Both the position numbers and the translations under genes were made by a program. The notes below the pieces were generated by a model that was not told where the DNA came from, made no database searches, and saw nothing but the letters and a program-made list of their open reading frames with translations. From positions 1 to 64,000 of the forward strand of contig JAUWYX010000005.1 in assembly GCA_030615625.1 (NCBI GenBank): DNA of 64,000 nt, written 5' to 3'. Below are positions 20,669-30,298 of the stretch, in pieces (position 1 is the first letter of the stretch; the number at the start of each line of letters is the position of its first letter). This DNA comes from Dehalococcoidia bacterium (GTDB lineage Bacteria > Chloroflexota > Dehalococcoidia > GIF9 > AB-539-J10).

Positions 20669-22297
20669 ATGAAAACTGATTTAGCCGATGGTCAAACCCT
20701 GAAGGAAATGTTTGCCTCAGGAACTGCCTGGCTAGAAAAAAGCGCCCCCGATATCAATGCTATAAACGTTTTCCCTGTTCCCGATGGCGATACCGGAACC
20801 AATATGGTGCTCACCATGAAGTTTGCCCTGGAAGAGGCAAAGCTCAATTCGGATAACCGCATCTCTTCGATAGCCAAATCGCTGGCTCACGGTGCTTTAA
20901 TGGGAGCGCGGGGCAATTCGGGAGTTATCTTATCTCAATTCTGGCGTGGTTTAGCTAAAGGGCTGGAGAGCAAGACCCATGTCGACGGCGGGGATTTTGC
21001 CAGAGCACTGGCCGGAGCATCACAAACTGCTTACAAAGGGATTGTCAATCCTGTTGAGGGAACTATCCTGACGGTACTTAAAGACGCATCTAAAGCTGCT
21101 AAAGAGGCAGTAAAAAATGACGATGCCTTAGTTTCGGTATTGGAAGCCGCGGTAAAATCGGCTGAGGAGTCAGTGGCCCGGACGCCCAGCTTACTGCCAG
21201 TATTAAAAGAGGCCGGAGTGGTGGACGCCGGTGGGCAAGGCTTGTACGTTTTGCTGGACGGCGCCCTTCAATTCCTTAAGGGAGAGTCACAGAAGCTACA
21301 ATATCGGAAGCCCCGCCTGGTTGTTGCCGAGACAGAATTGGTTCCCAGGGCCGCTCAAAGGCCTACCCAGCTGGAAACGCCCCACGGATATTGCGCAAAT
21401 TTTGTCCTGGAGGGGCAGAATCTTAATCTAGACAAAATCGAAAAAGACCTCAAAAAGAAGGGGCAATCTTTGATAATTACCGGCGACGATACTCTGGTTA
21501 GAGTTCATATCCATAGCTTAGAGCCTGGTGAAACCCTGAGATATGCCACCAAGTTGGGCAAGCTGCATGACATAACTATTAATAACATGGATGACCAGTA
21601 TGCCGAATTCATCAAAATGCAGAGGGAAAGAATGCCTCAAGTGGATATCGCTATGGTAACAGTGGCCACTGGAGACGGGTTTTTCGAGCTGCTTAATAGT
21701 TTAGGTAACATAATCATTATCCCCGGCGGGCAAACGATGAATCCCAGCGTTCGTGAGCTCTTGCAAGCTGTGGAATCAGCACCCTCGGACAACATTATTC
21801 TACTGCCCAATAACAAGAACATCATGTCTGCCGCTTCCCAGGTCCGGTCCTTAACTTCCAAAAGAGTGAAGGTGATTCCCACCAGGAATATCCCTCAAGG
21901 CATAGCGGCATTTCTTGCTTTCGGTTATGACCTGAATCTAGAGAAAAATGCCCAGGCTATGGAGAAAGCAATAAATAAAGTAAGGGCTATAGAGGTTACC
22001 AGAGCAGTGCGCGAGACCTGTCTTAGTGGCCTGGAAATAAGAAAGGGGCAATTTATTGCCATTCTGAACGATGAAGATTTGATAGCAAAGGCTGATAAAG
22101 TAGGGGATGTTATCCTTGAAGCTCTAGGCAAAACCGGAGCGGAAAAGGCCGGGTTAGTCACCATTTATTACGGTGCTGAAATCAAGGATGTTGAAGCTCA
22201 AGAGATAGCCCAGGAAATTCGTGACCGATACCACACCGAGGTCGAGGTAGTTTATGGAGGCCAACCCCATTATAATTATATAATTTCCCTGGAATAG
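20669..22297 (+). CDS. fakA: Fatty acid kinase, catalytic subunit (DhaL/DAK2, YloV family)
   Basis: The 542-residue protein has an N-terminal DhaL ATP-binding domain with NVFPVPDGDTGTNMVLTM and GARGNSGVILSQFW, a middle segment with YCANFVLEG, and a C-terminal EDD-like domain (IIIIPGGQTMNPS). FakA phosphorylates fatty acids held by FakB (DegV) proteins to give acyl-phosphates for phospholipid synthesis. ATG 20669 follows AGGGGTGGG. A DegV/FakB gene lies 37 bp downstream, which supports this function over the older dihydroxyacetone-kinase label. Confidence 0.92.
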   Translation: MKTDLADGQTLKEMFASGTAWLEKSAPDINAINVFPVPDGDTGTNMVLTMKFALEEAKLNSDNRISSIAKSLAHGALMGARGNSGVILSQFWRGLAKGLESKTHVDGGDFARALAGASQTAYKGIVNPVEGTILTVLKDASKAAKEAVKNDDALVSVLEAAVKSAEESVARTPSLLPVLKEAGVVDAGGQGLYVLLDGALQFLKGESQKLQYRKPRLVVAETELVPRAAQRPTQLETPHGYCANFVLEGQNLNLDKIEKDLKKKGQSLIITGDDTLVRVHIHSLEPGETLRYATKLGKLHDITINNMDDQYAEFIKMQRERMPQVDIAMVTVATGDGFFELLNSLGNIIIIPGGQTMNPSVRELLQAVESAPSDNIILLPNNKNIMSAASQVRSLTSKRVKVIPTRNIPQGIAAFLAFGYDLNLEKNAQAMEKAINKVRAIEVTRAVRETCLSGLEIRKGQFIAILNDEDLIAKADKVGDVILEALGKTGAEKAGLVTIYYGAEIKDVEAQEIAQEIRDRYHTEVEVVYGGQPHYNYIISLE

Positions 22298-22334
22298 TGT
22301 TTGCGGCAAAGCTACAAGTAAGAGGTAAGGAATA

Positions 22335-23171
22335 GTGGTTAAGGTTGTAACTGATAGCTGTTCTGACATTACCCCGCAGTTAGCCCGGGAGCTGGGGATT
22401 ACCGTGGTGCCGTTGTACGTTAATTTTGGCGATGAGACCTACCGGGATAATGTTGACCTGAGTACAGAGGAGTTCTACCATAAGTTGAAAACAACTAAGA
22501 TTCACCCAACTACATCAACGGCCACCCCGGCTGATTTTGCCGAGATTTTCACTAAATTAGCGGAAGAAACAAAGGAAATCCTGACTATAACTCTTTCTGA
22601 AAAGTTCAGCGGCACTTATACAGCAGCGCTGCAGGGCAAGGCTATGGTCGGCAAAGATTGCCGCATTGAGGTCATTGACTCTGAGGCGGGAGCATGCGCA
22701 CAAATGCTCTTAGTCATTTCAGCAGCTAAGATGGCTCAGTCAGGGGCTAACTTGAAGCAAATTGCTGACCGGGTCAGGAGAGCGATTCCCAGAGTGCATG
22801 TTCGTGTGAGCTTCGATACACTGGAATACTTGAGAAGAGGCGGGCGCATCGGTAAGGCACAGGCTTTCCTGGGTAGCTTGATAAAAGTAAATCCCGTCGT
22901 AGGATTAAAAGATGGCGCAACCTTTCCTATTGCTCGTCCTCGCAACCGAGCTCAAGCCATGGATTTCCTGGTAAATTTTGTTAAGGGGTTCAGCCGGATA
23001 GAAGCCGTTGCTATCGAGGATGCTACTACTCCCGACGATTTACAGACATTAGCCGAGCGGCTTGAAGATGTCGTTCCTCCGAAACGTATCTATCGTTCCA
23101 AGGTTGGCCCGGTGATAGGAACTCATGTTGGTCCTCATGTCCTGGCTGTTGCCGTCCTTGAAGCAGAATAG
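22335..23171 (+). CDS. DegV-family fatty acid-binding protein (FakB)
   Basis: The 278-residue protein starts at GTG with VKVVTDSCSDITPQLARELG, followed by the family motifs TSTATPADFAEIF, TITLSEKFSGTYTAA (Ser lipid-carboxylate contact), VIDSEAGACAQMLLV and LEYLRRGGRIGKAQAFLGS, and ends IGTHVGPHVLAVAVLE. FakB binds a fatty acid and presents it to FakA. Adjacent fakA makes a complete kinase pair. The gene is followed by a strong hairpin before recG. Confidence 0.93.
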   Translation: MVKVVTDSCSDITPQLARELGITVVPLYVNFGDETYRDNVDLSTEEFYHKLKTTKIHPTTSTATPADFAEIFTKLAEETKEILTITLSEKFSGTYTAALQGKAMVGKDCRIEVIDSEAGACAQMLLVISAAKMAQSGANLKQIADRVRRAIPRVHVRVSFDTLEYLRRGGRIGKAQAFLGSLIKVNPVVGLKDGATFPIARPRNRAQAMDFLVNFVKGFSRIEAVAIEDATTPDDLQTLAERLEDVVPPKRIYRSKVGPVIGTHVGPHVLAVAVLEAE

Positions 23172-23175
23172 ACTA

Positions 23176-23205
23176 CCCCAAGAAAATCTTGTGATTTTCT
23201 TGGGG
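23176..23205 (+). terminator. Strong hairpin between degV and recG
   Basis: CCCCAAGAAAATC (23176-23188), a 4-nt loop and GATTTTCTTGGGG (23193-23205) form a perfect 13-bp stem 5 bp after the degV stop. It has no T tract, so it may be a processing or stabilising hairpin instead of an intrinsic terminator. A second imperfect hairpin (CCAAGAAGTT, GCG, AAACTTTTTGG, 23241-23264) lies just before the recG start. Confidence 0.4.
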
Positions 23206-23277
23206 ACCCCGATTAAATTTGTACAAAAACCCGGGGGGCTCCAAGAAGTTGCGAAACTTTTTGGGTTGATATAGAAA

Positions 23278-25746
23278 GTGACAGGCATTGATTCGCTACG
23301 AAACGTTCTTGAGCTGGAATGCCAGAAGGGTTACACCGATAAGGCAGTAATCGGCGGCCTGGATAAGTATCTTCACAAACAGGCCGGGCAAATCCGGCAG
23401 AGTATCAATAACCCACAGCTCTTAAGCGGCTTTGATGAACTTAACTTAGCCAATTCCAATTACGGCTCTTACGGCGTGGATGAGCGTAAGAGATGGATGA
23501 CAAATGTCTTGGGCTGGCTGGATAAGCTGGAAAGAGCGAAGGAGGGCACCCTCACCTCCCCTCTCCCCTCAAGGGAGAGGAATAAGACGGGGGTAATGGC
23601 GCTGGCTGAGCCCCGCCAGAAGCGAAGAGAGGGGCTGGACTCGCCCATAACTGCTATCAAAGGCATCGCCCTCAGCGTAGCTAATAAATTCGCTAAGCTT
23701 AATGTAAGAACAGTGCACGAGCTGCTGTATTTTTTCCCCAGACGCTATGTTGATTACAGCCGGAGGAAACCCGTCTCGGAACTTATAGAAGGTGAAGAGC
23801 AAACTATCATAGGCACAATCTGGCAGGCCAGAGTAGCTACTTTGGGTAACCGGAAAGGCACAGAGGCAATTGTCGGCGACAAGACGGGAAACATTAGAGT
23901 GGTCTGGTTCAATCAACCTTACCTGGCAAAAATCTTCCGTACTAACGCCAGAGTAGTAATTAGCGGTACGGTCGGCCTGTTCAAAGGACACAAGGTATTC
24001 GAGTCCCCGGAGTGGGAATTGCTTGAAGATAAAGAACTAATTCACACCGGGCGCCTGGTTCCCGTCTATCCCCTTACTCAAGGCTTATATCCCAGGCAAG
24101 TAAGGAAATGGACCAAGGAGGCTGTCGATGGCTATGTCTGGCAAGTGGGCGATTTCCTGCCTTCAGAGATTAAAGCCCGCTGCCAATTATTAGACCTTCC
24201 CGCCGCAATAACTCAAATTCACTACCCCGATGACCTGACAATGGCGGAAAGGGCGAGAGGGAGGCTATCCTTCGACGAGCTATTTCTTCTTCAGTTAGGC
24301 GTGCTGGCTAGAAAGCGAGACTGGCAGGAAGGTCAACCGGGTAATGCTTTTCATATAGACCAGGAAGTTATCAGCAGATTTCTAAATTGCCTGCCTTTCA
24401 CCTTGACCCGGGCACAGGAGCGAGTGCTGCAGGAAATTTTAACCGACCTCAAACAAGCAAAAGCCATGTCCCGTCTTCTTCAGGGAGAGGTAGGGAGCGG
24501 CAAAACCGTAATTGCGACCCTGGCTCTCCTGATAGCTGCTGCCAACGGTTACCAGGGGGCGTTAATGGCGCCCACTGAGGTCTTGGCCGAGCAACATTAC
24601 ACCAATATCTGTGGCTATCTTTCCCAGGCCAGCACTCAGGAATCTGGTTCCGAGCCGGGCGAAGGAACTATCAGGTGCTACACAGGATTTCTCTCCAGGC
24701 CACTTACCATCGCTTTGCTCACCGGGAGCCTCAGCAGTAATGAGAAGGAGAGGCTACATTATAAAATCGGGCAAGGGGAAGTGGATATTATTGTCGGCAC
24801 CCATGCCCTTATTCAAAAAGAAGTGGAATTCAACAAGTTAGGATTGGCGGTGATAGATGAGCAACACCGCTTTGGCGTGTTACAACGGTCTGCCCTGCGG
24901 CAAAAGGGGTTTAACCCTCATGTTCTGGTCATGACAGCCACCCCTATTCCTCGAACCATGGCGCTGACGCTCTATGGCGACCTTGACATTTCGGTTATTG
25001 ATGAGTTGCCGCCGGGGCGACAGGTAGTGAAAACAAAGTGCCTCAAACCACAAGATAGGGGAAAGGCTTACAGCTTCCTCCAGCGCCAGGTCAGCAATGG
25101 CCGGCAAGCTTTCATCATCTGCCCCTTAGTCGAAGAATCCGAAATACTTGAGGCAAAAGCCGCCACAACGGAGTATGAGCGATTATCCCGAGAGGTTTTT
25201 CCGAATTTAAAATTAGGACTACTCCATGGTCAAATGCCCGGTACTGAGAAAGAGGAGGTGATGCGCCGTTTTCGAGCCGGGGAGCTTGATATTCTGGTGT
25301 CGACCTCGGTAGTGGAGGTGGGCATTGACGTACCCCGGGCCTCTGTCATGATGGTAGAGGGTGCTGAACGCTTTGGCTTATCTCAGCTCCACCAGTTCAG
25401 GGGACGTGTGGGGCGAGATAAAGAACAGGGCTATTGCCTGCTTATCCCGGAAAAGCTTTCACTGGAAGCCAGAGAGCGCCTCCGGCTGATGGAGAAAGTT
25501 CACGATGGCTTCGCCCTGGCTGAGAAAGACTTAGAGCTACGAGGTCCCGGAGAATTTTTCGGCACCCACCAGAGCGGCCTGCCCGACCTCAAACTTGCCA
25601 AGCTATCCGATTTACGCAGTCTGGAGTTAGCCCGGCAAGAGGCAATGACTCTTTTTCAAAGCGACCCCAATTTAAAGAAAGCTGAACATCAACCTTTACG
25701 TCAACAATTGAGTCGGGCATGGTCCAGGGGCGCTGAATGGAGCTAA
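23278..25746 (+). CDS. recG: ATP-dependent DNA helicase RecG
   Basis: RecG (822 residues) remodels stalled replication forks and Holliday junctions. Visible are the wedge domain (AIKGIALSVANKFAKLNVRT, FFPRRYVDYS), helicase motif I (LLQGEVGSGKTVIATLAL), TAP segment (GALMAPTEVLAEQHY), motif II (VIDEQHRFGV), motif III (MTATPIPRTMALTLYGD), motif V (VVEVGIDVPRAS) and motif VI (SQLHQFRGRVGR). Between the N-terminal extension and the wedge domain, residues about 89-120 are low-complexity and encoded by an interspersed palindrome (CCTCTCCC/GGGAGAGG at 23560-23580). The start is GTG 23278. Confidence 0.97.
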   Translation: MTGIDSLRNVLELECQKGYTDKAVIGGLDKYLHKQAGQIRQSINNPQLLSGFDELNLANSNYGSYGVDERKRWMTNVLGWLDKLERAKEGTLTSPLPSRERNKTGVMALAEPRQKRREGLDSPITAIKGIALSVANKFAKLNVRTVHELLYFFPRRYVDYSRRKPVSELIEGEEQTIIGTIWQARVATLGNRKGTEAIVGDKTGNIRVVWFNQPYLAKIFRTNARVVISGTVGLFKGHKVFESPEWELLEDKELIHTGRLVPVYPLTQGLYPRQVRKWTKEAVDGYVWQVGDFLPSEIKARCQLLDLPAAITQIHYPDDLTMAERARGRLSFDELFLLQLGVLARKRDWQEGQPGNAFHIDQEVISRFLNCLPFTLTRAQERVLQEILTDLKQAKAMSRLLQGEVGSGKTVIATLALLIAAANGYQGALMAPTEVLAEQHYTNICGYLSQASTQESGSEPGEGTIRCYTGFLSRPLTIALLTGSLSSNEKERLHYKIGQGEVDIIVGTHALIQKEVEFNKLGLAVIDEQHRFGVLQRSALRQKGFNPHVLVMTATPIPRTMALTLYGDLDISVIDELPPGRQVVKTKCLKPQDRGKAYSFLQRQVSNGRQAFIICPLVEESEILEAKAATTEYERLSREVFPNLKLGLLHGQMPGTEKEEVMRRFRAGELDILVSTSVVEVGIDVPRASVMMVEGAERFGLSQLHQFRGRVGRDKEQGYCLLIPEKLSLEARERLRLMEKVHDGFALAEKDLELRGPGEFFGTHQSGLPDLKLAKLSDLRSLELARQEAMTLFQSDPNLKKAEHQPLRQQLSRAWSRGAEWS

Positions 25747-25904
25747 TTCCCGCTAAATACTAAACAAATCCAGAACAGTACGATTTGGAAGGGCGCAGTT
25801 TAAGATTTGCTCGTAAATCGATAAGGTTTAGCAAAAACTTTCCAATTTAGCTAGAATATGGAGAAAATAAAAACACACCCGGGAGGTGCAAAAGGGGATT
25901 TATT

Positions 25905-26675
25905 GTGTACATTGATAAATATCGCCTGGATGGCAAAGTAGCTTTAATCACCGGTGGCTCAAGAGGCATCGGCCGAGCCACTGCACTAGGTTTTGCCGAG
26001 GCCGGAGCAGACGTTGTAGTAGCCAGCAGGAAACTTCCTGACCTGGAGAATGTAGCCGAGGAAATAAGGGAATTAGGAAGGAAATCCTTACCGGTAGCGG
26101 CTCATGTGGGGCGGATGGAAGATATAAACAACCTGGTCGCCAAAGTCACCAATGAATTTGGGAAAATTGATATCCTGGTGAACAACGCAGGCACTAGCCC
26201 GGCGTTGGCCTCTTCGTTAGAAGTTGATGAACGTCTATGGGACAGCATCTTGAATCTTAATCTGAAGGGATTATTCTTCCTCAGTCAGGCTGTAGCTAGA
26301 GTGATGAAGGAACATGGCGGAGGCAAGATTATCAATGTCGCCTCAATGGATGGATTCAAACCAGAGGCAAACATCGGCACGTATGCAATCAGCAAGGCTG
26401 GGGTCATAATGGTATCTAAGGTCATGGCCCTGGAATTGGCTCAGTATAATATCCGCGTAAATACGATAGCTCCCGGAAATGTGCACACTCGTCTCGGCGA
26501 CTCCCGTTTCCTGGCTATGCCTGAATACGAGGGGGAGATGATCAAAAGGACACCACTAGGACGCATAGCCGACCCTGATGATATGGTAGGTGCGATGATT
26601 TATCTGGCATCCGATGCCTCCAGCTTCGTGACAGGAGAATGTATCACTGTAGCCGGTGGAATTTTTCTAACTTAA
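25905..26675 (+). CDS. Short-chain dehydrogenase/reductase (FabG-like)
   Basis: The 256-residue Rossmann-fold protein has the NAD(P) motif ALITGGSRGIGRATALGF, NNAG at about 92-95, the catalytic Ser in INVASMDGF, Tyr-x3-Lys in GTYAISKAGV, and the usual end GECITVAGGIFLT. It reduces or oxidises a small alcohol/ketone substrate that cannot be specified. The GTG start follows a purine-rich stretch (AAAGGGG). It stands between recG and argS in its own apparent transcription unit. Confidence 0.9.
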   Translation: MYIDKYRLDGKVALITGGSRGIGRATALGFAEAGADVVVASRKLPDLENVAEEIRELGRKSLPVAAHVGRMEDINNLVAKVTNEFGKIDILVNNAGTSPALASSLEVDERLWDSILNLNLKGLFFLSQAVARVMKEHGGGKIINVASMDGFKPEANIGTYAISKAGVIMVSKVMALELAQYNIRVNTIAPGNVHTRLGDSRFLAMPEYEGEMIKRTPLGRIADPDDMVGAMIYLASDASSFVTGECITVAGGIFLT

Positions 26676-26794
26676 TTCGGGAAGCCGATGAGCTTATGAA
26701 AATCTTTGGTGCCATACTTGATAAGACAAGACAGGTTTGATATCGTGACTTTGGATTTGGAAACTGGTTAGAGTTTAGGATTTATTGTTTTGAC

Positions 26795-28453
26795 ATGCTC
26801 AAGCAAGAATTAGCCAGATGTTTGCAGCAAGCTGTATTGAAGGCACAGCAAGAAGGTGCTCTTGCTTCAGCTGCTTTGCCCGAGGTGCTTATAGAACATC
26901 CTCAAAATCCCGAACACGGAGATTTTGCTTCAGGCCTCCCTTTGAAGCTGGCTCGGTCTATGAAGATGTCCCCCATGGCTATAGCCGAAAAGGTCTCCGA
27001 GCATATAGTACCACCACCCCAAGTTGACAAGATTTGGGTTGCTCCTCCAGGCTTTATCAACTTCATCTTGCGGGAGGACTGGCTGAGTACGGAGGTGGAA
27101 TCAATCCTGGCTGCTGGTGAATCTTATGGTGATATTGAGCTAGGCAAAGGTAATCGGGTCCAACTTGAATTCGTTAGTGTCAACCCCACCGGGCCTCTCC
27201 ACGTAGGTCATGGCCGTGGTGCCGTTTTAGGCAGTACCTTGGCCAATGTGCTTACTGCCTCTGGCTATGCCGTAGAAAAAGAATTTTACATAAATGATAT
27301 GGGTAACCAGATAAATAACTTTGGCCGTTCCCTCCATGCTCGCTACCGGCAATGCCTGGACAAGGAAGCCGCCATGCCCCCAGATGGCTACTACGGCAAC
27401 TACATGATCGACTTGGCCAAAGAAATAGTCCAGGAGCAGGGTGATAGATTTTTATCATTGCCCGAGGGCGAGGCAGCTTCGCAACTGGCGGAGGTTGGGG
27501 TTGACAGGATGCTACAGAGAATTAAACAAGACCTCGAGCTGCTAAACGTTGTTTTTGACACTTGGTTCTCAGAAAGAAGCCTTTATCAGGGCGGGCAATA
27601 TAACAAGGCTATGGAACTACTCCAGGGCGGGGGCTATATTGCTAAAAAGGAAAACGCCACCTGGTTTGAATCAAGCTCCCTGGGCGAAGACAAGGACAAT
27701 GTCCTGGTGCGCAGTGATGGTTCTCCCACCTATTTTGCCTCTGATATTGCCTACCATTACAACAAGTTTCTGGAGCGGAAATTCGACTGGGTGATTGATA
27801 TCTGGGGGGCTGACCATCAAGGGCATGTCCCTCGAATGAAAACGATGCTCAAGGCCTTAGGATGTGTCCCTGAACAGCTTAAGGTGATAATCTGCCAGTT
27901 AGTCACCCTGCGGCGTGGACAGGAGATAGTTAAAGTATCCAAGCGCAGTGGCGATATTGTTACTTTGAAAGAGGTGATAGACGAGGTAGGCTCGGATGCC
28001 TGTCGCTTCATATTCCTCTCCCGTTCTGCCGATAGCCAGATGGACTTCGATATAGAACTGGCCAAGCGGCAATCGGCGGACAATCCTGTGTATTATGTCC
28101 AATATGCTCACGCCCGGATTGCCAGCATTCTTCGCTTGGCTAAACAGCGGGAGATAGACTGCAGTCAGGGCGATGTTTCTCTGCTTACCACCGAGCCGGA
28201 GCTAACCTTAATTCGCCGCTTAATACTCCTCCCCGAAATAGTAGAACAGGTGGCAGTTACTCTCGAGCCTCACCACTTACCTTATTATGCCCAGGATTTA
28301 GCCACCGTGTTTCACAGTTTCTATAAGCAATGCCGGGTTGTCTCTGAAGACGAAGCGCTAACTAAGGCTCGCATCAAGCTGGTCAAGGCGACTCAGATTG
28401 CCCTGGCTAAAGTTCTTCGCCTCATGGGCATGACTGCCCCGGAAAAGATGTGA
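26795..28453 (+). CDS. argS: Arginyl-tRNA synthetase
   Basis: The 552-residue class I synthetase charges tRNA-Arg. It has the N-terminal Add-1 domain, the HIGH-like motif NPTGPLHVGHGRGAVLGS, WGADHQGHVPRMKTML in the Rossmann core, a KMSKS-equivalent region (VKVSKRSGDIVTL) and the DALR anticodon-binding domain ending LRLMGMTAPEKM. The length is normal. A diverged copy of its last 13 codons occurs 1.5 kb downstream, beyond the antiporter gene. Confidence 0.97.
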   Translation: MLKQELARCLQQAVLKAQQEGALASAALPEVLIEHPQNPEHGDFASGLPLKLARSMKMSPMAIAEKVSEHIVPPPQVDKIWVAPPGFINFILREDWLSTEVESILAAGESYGDIELGKGNRVQLEFVSVNPTGPLHVGHGRGAVLGSTLANVLTASGYAVEKEFYINDMGNQINNFGRSLHARYRQCLDKEAAMPPDGYYGNYMIDLAKEIVQEQGDRFLSLPEGEAASQLAEVGVDRMLQRIKQDLELLNVVFDTWFSERSLYQGGQYNKAMELLQGGGYIAKKENATWFESSSLGEDKDNVLVRSDGSPTYFASDIAYHYNKFLERKFDWVIDIWGADHQGHVPRMKTMLKALGCVPEQLKVIICQLVTLRRGQEIVKVSKRSGDIVTLKEVIDEVGSDACRFIFLSRSADSQMDFDIELAKRQSADNPVYYVQYAHARIASILRLAKQREIDCSQGDVSLLTTEPELTLIRRLILLPEIVEQVAVTLEPHHLPYYAQDLATVFHSFYKQCRVVSEDEALTKARIKLVKATQIALAKVLRLMGMTAPEKM

Positions 28454-28667
28454 ATTATCCCTTTCGAGGTTCTGCAACAAGTAGGGTATATCTCCATCTT
28501 TGTCGGGGAAGGAGAGAATTCAGCACAGTATTACTCAAATTCTCAGGCGGAATTATGCTACTGCCCAGAGCAGCTGTCTCAAAGATATAATAAAGTATGA
28601 GATCTGGCATTTACGGAAAGAGCTGAGTATGGTATGGTTCGGTTCTGACAGATAAGGCAGGCAAGAG

Positions 28668-29906
28668 ATGACAGCTCCACACATATTGGGGTTTCTGGGA
28701 ATTCTGTTTATCATTGGATTCATAGGGGATTACCTTTTCAAGAAAATAAGTTTTCCCGATATATTAGTGCTACTAGGTTTAGGTTACGTGGCAGGGCCTG
28801 TCTTACATATTGTAGACCCAGCCTGGGTAGCCCCGGCAGCGCCAATAATAGCCAATCTATCCTTGGTCGTGATTCTATTTAACGGCGGTTTGGGCCTTGA
28901 GTTTTCCCAAGCTCGAGCCACCGCGCCCAGGGCAATAGCGCTCGCTTTACTGGGTCTCGTGGCCAGCATGATCGCGGCGGCGGCCTTTGTTTACTACGTT
29001 CTGGATTGGGAATTGATGAATAGTTTGTTGCTTGGAGCCATCGTGGGCGGCACAAGTCCTGCTATTGTAATGCCTCTTATCGGGCGAGCTAAAGTCTCTC
29101 CCGAGACATCATCCCTATTACATATAGAGTCCGCTCTAAATGGCGCCTTGGTGATTGTGATTGCTCTGGTTATCCTGGAAGTCATGACTGCTGGGGCGAC
29201 TGGGAATATAGGTCCTGTGATTGCTAAAGCTATTGGCATGCGCTTTCTTATAGGACTGGGAATCGGCGGCGCCGCCGGATTTGCCTGGCTTTGGGTGCTG
29301 ACGTTCATAGAAGGCGAGCTATACGATGATATCTTGACCTTGGCTGTCCTTTTCTTACTTTATCTCGCCGTGGAGAGTCTACAGGGCAGCGGAGCTATTT
29401 TCGCTCTCGTATTTGGCTTAATCCTGGGAAACGGCATGGATTTTGCTAGATTTCTGCGCACTAAGAGGACTATCGAGATCCACAATACCATGATGACATT
29501 CCACTCTCAAATATATTTCATAGTGAAGACATTCTTCTTCGGTTACTTGGGACTGATGATAATCTTTGACGACCCCAACGTAATTGTACCGAGTATCCTC
29601 CTGTCTTTGGTGCTATTGGCAGTAAGGTGCATAGTAGTCCCTGCTATTTCCATAGGTAAAAGAAGCTTGCTTGCCAACACGGGAATACTAGCTACCATGC
29701 TGCCTCGAGGTCTATCCGCCGCCGTGGTAGCTGAACTAGCTGCTTCCTCGGGCATTCCCAATGCCCGGCTTTATCCCGAGATAACGATAGTGGTTATCGC
29801 AACTACTGTCATAATCTCAGCTATAGGTATTCCCCTCTTTGCTAGGAAATCGCCGGGGAAGAACAGCGAGACAAGGGAAAAAGGTGGGACATCAAATTCA
29901 CCTTGA
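28668..29906 (+). CDS. Cation:proton antiporter (CPA family)
   Basis: The 412-residue integral membrane protein has about 11-12 hydrophobic helices. Features of CPA antiporters are visible: FPDILVLLGLGYVAGP near the N-terminus, LFNGGLGLEF, GAIVGGTSPAIVMPLI (discontinuous ion-binding helix) and MLPRGLSAAVVAELA near the end. No C-terminal TrkA/RCK domain is attached. It probably exchanges Na+ or K+ for H+. The gene is framed by argS and a second copy of the argS 3' end, suggesting insertion. Confidence 0.88.
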   Translation: MTAPHILGFLGILFIIGFIGDYLFKKISFPDILVLLGLGYVAGPVLHIVDPAWVAPAAPIIANLSLVVILFNGGLGLEFSQARATAPRAIALALLGLVASMIAAAAFVYYVLDWELMNSLLLGAIVGGTSPAIVMPLIGRAKVSPETSSLLHIESALNGALVIVIALVILEVMTAGATGNIGPVIAKAIGMRFLIGLGIGGAAGFAWLWVLTFIEGELYDDILTLAVLFLLYLAVESLQGSGAIFALVFGLILGNGMDFARFLRTKRTIEIHNTMMTFHSQIYFIVKTFFFGYLGLMIIFDDPNVIVPSILLSLVLLAVRCIVVPAISIGKRSLLANTGILATMLPRGLSAAVVAELAASSGIPNARLYPEITIVVIATTVIISAIGIPLFARKSPGKNSETREKGGTSNSP

Positions 29907-29933
29907 GCTAGCGCCAAGCGTTACTCCGCCACC

Positions 29934-29972
29934 CTTCGTCTCATGGGCATGGCCGCCCCGGAAAAGATGTGA
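29934..29972 (+). pseudogene. argS: argS 3'-end remnant
   Basis: The frame reads LRLMGMAAPEKM then TGA, matching the argS terminus LRLMGMTAPEKM apart from one residue, with synonymous differences at the DNA level (argS copy at 28415-28453). It is therefore a diverged allele, not a recent copy. Confidence 0.75.
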
Positions 29973-29982
29973 GGCATACTCC

Positions 29983-30120
29983 TCTTTGTCATTGCGAAGA
30001 GCGTAGCGGTTGCGAGGCGAAGCCGAAGCAAACTCAACGGGATTTCTCCCTTACGCTCGGAACAGGCTCCCAATCCCTGAGATTGCCACGCCTCGACAAG
30101 TCGGGGCTCGCAATGACAGC
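29983..30120. repeat. R2 repeat cluster
   Basis: It contains GTCATTGCGAAGAGCGTAGC, GCGAGGCGAAGCCGAAGCAA and GAGATTGCCACGCCTCGACA followed by GCTCGCAATGAC. No coding sequence is seen. Confidence 0.75.
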
Positions 30121-30126
30121 CGCTGC

Positions 30127-30156
30127 TTGACGAATCATTGGTTTTTGCTGTATCAT
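30127..30156 (+). promoter_or_regulatory. Promoter ahead of the redox cluster
   Basis: TTGACG (30127-30132), an 18-bp spacer and TATCAT (30151-30156) each match consensus at five of six positions and point toward the glutaredoxin gene. Confidence 0.5.
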
Positions 30157-30161
30157 TAAGT

Positions 30162-30298
30162 AAACTTACCACTCTATTTACCTCGCCTTATAGCGGAAGG
30201 TTATGTGGGTGGGGCCGATGGTATACAAGATACAGGCAAAGCTAGTCCGCAGGTAGGCGTTTAGTATGGCTGCTAAGTATTGATTTGGCAGCTTTTTT
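30162..30298 (+). promoter_or_regulatory. Structured leader with weak terminator, candidate riboregulator
   Basis: Within the ~190-nt leader of the redox cluster, 30184-30197 pairs with 30246-30259 (CGCCT/AGGCG and GCGGA/TCCGC around an internal loop). A small hairpin GCTGC (30269-30273)/GCAGC (30288-30292) follows directly, with a T6 run at 30293. This layout of aptamer-like fold then terminator, 55 bp before the first gene, suits transcription attenuation. No known riboswitch consensus was matched. Confidence 0.35.

Noticed and set aside
20669-22297. Dihydroxyacetone kinase
   Set aside because: The DhaL plus C-terminal EDD-like layout and adjacent DegV gene match fatty acid kinase (FakA/FakB) better.
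30162-30298. Cyclic di-GMP riboswitch in the redox-cluster leader
   Set aside because: GGCAAAGCTAG slightly resembles the GCAAAGCC segment, but the rest of the consensus (GCAAACC, tetraloop and receptor) is absent.
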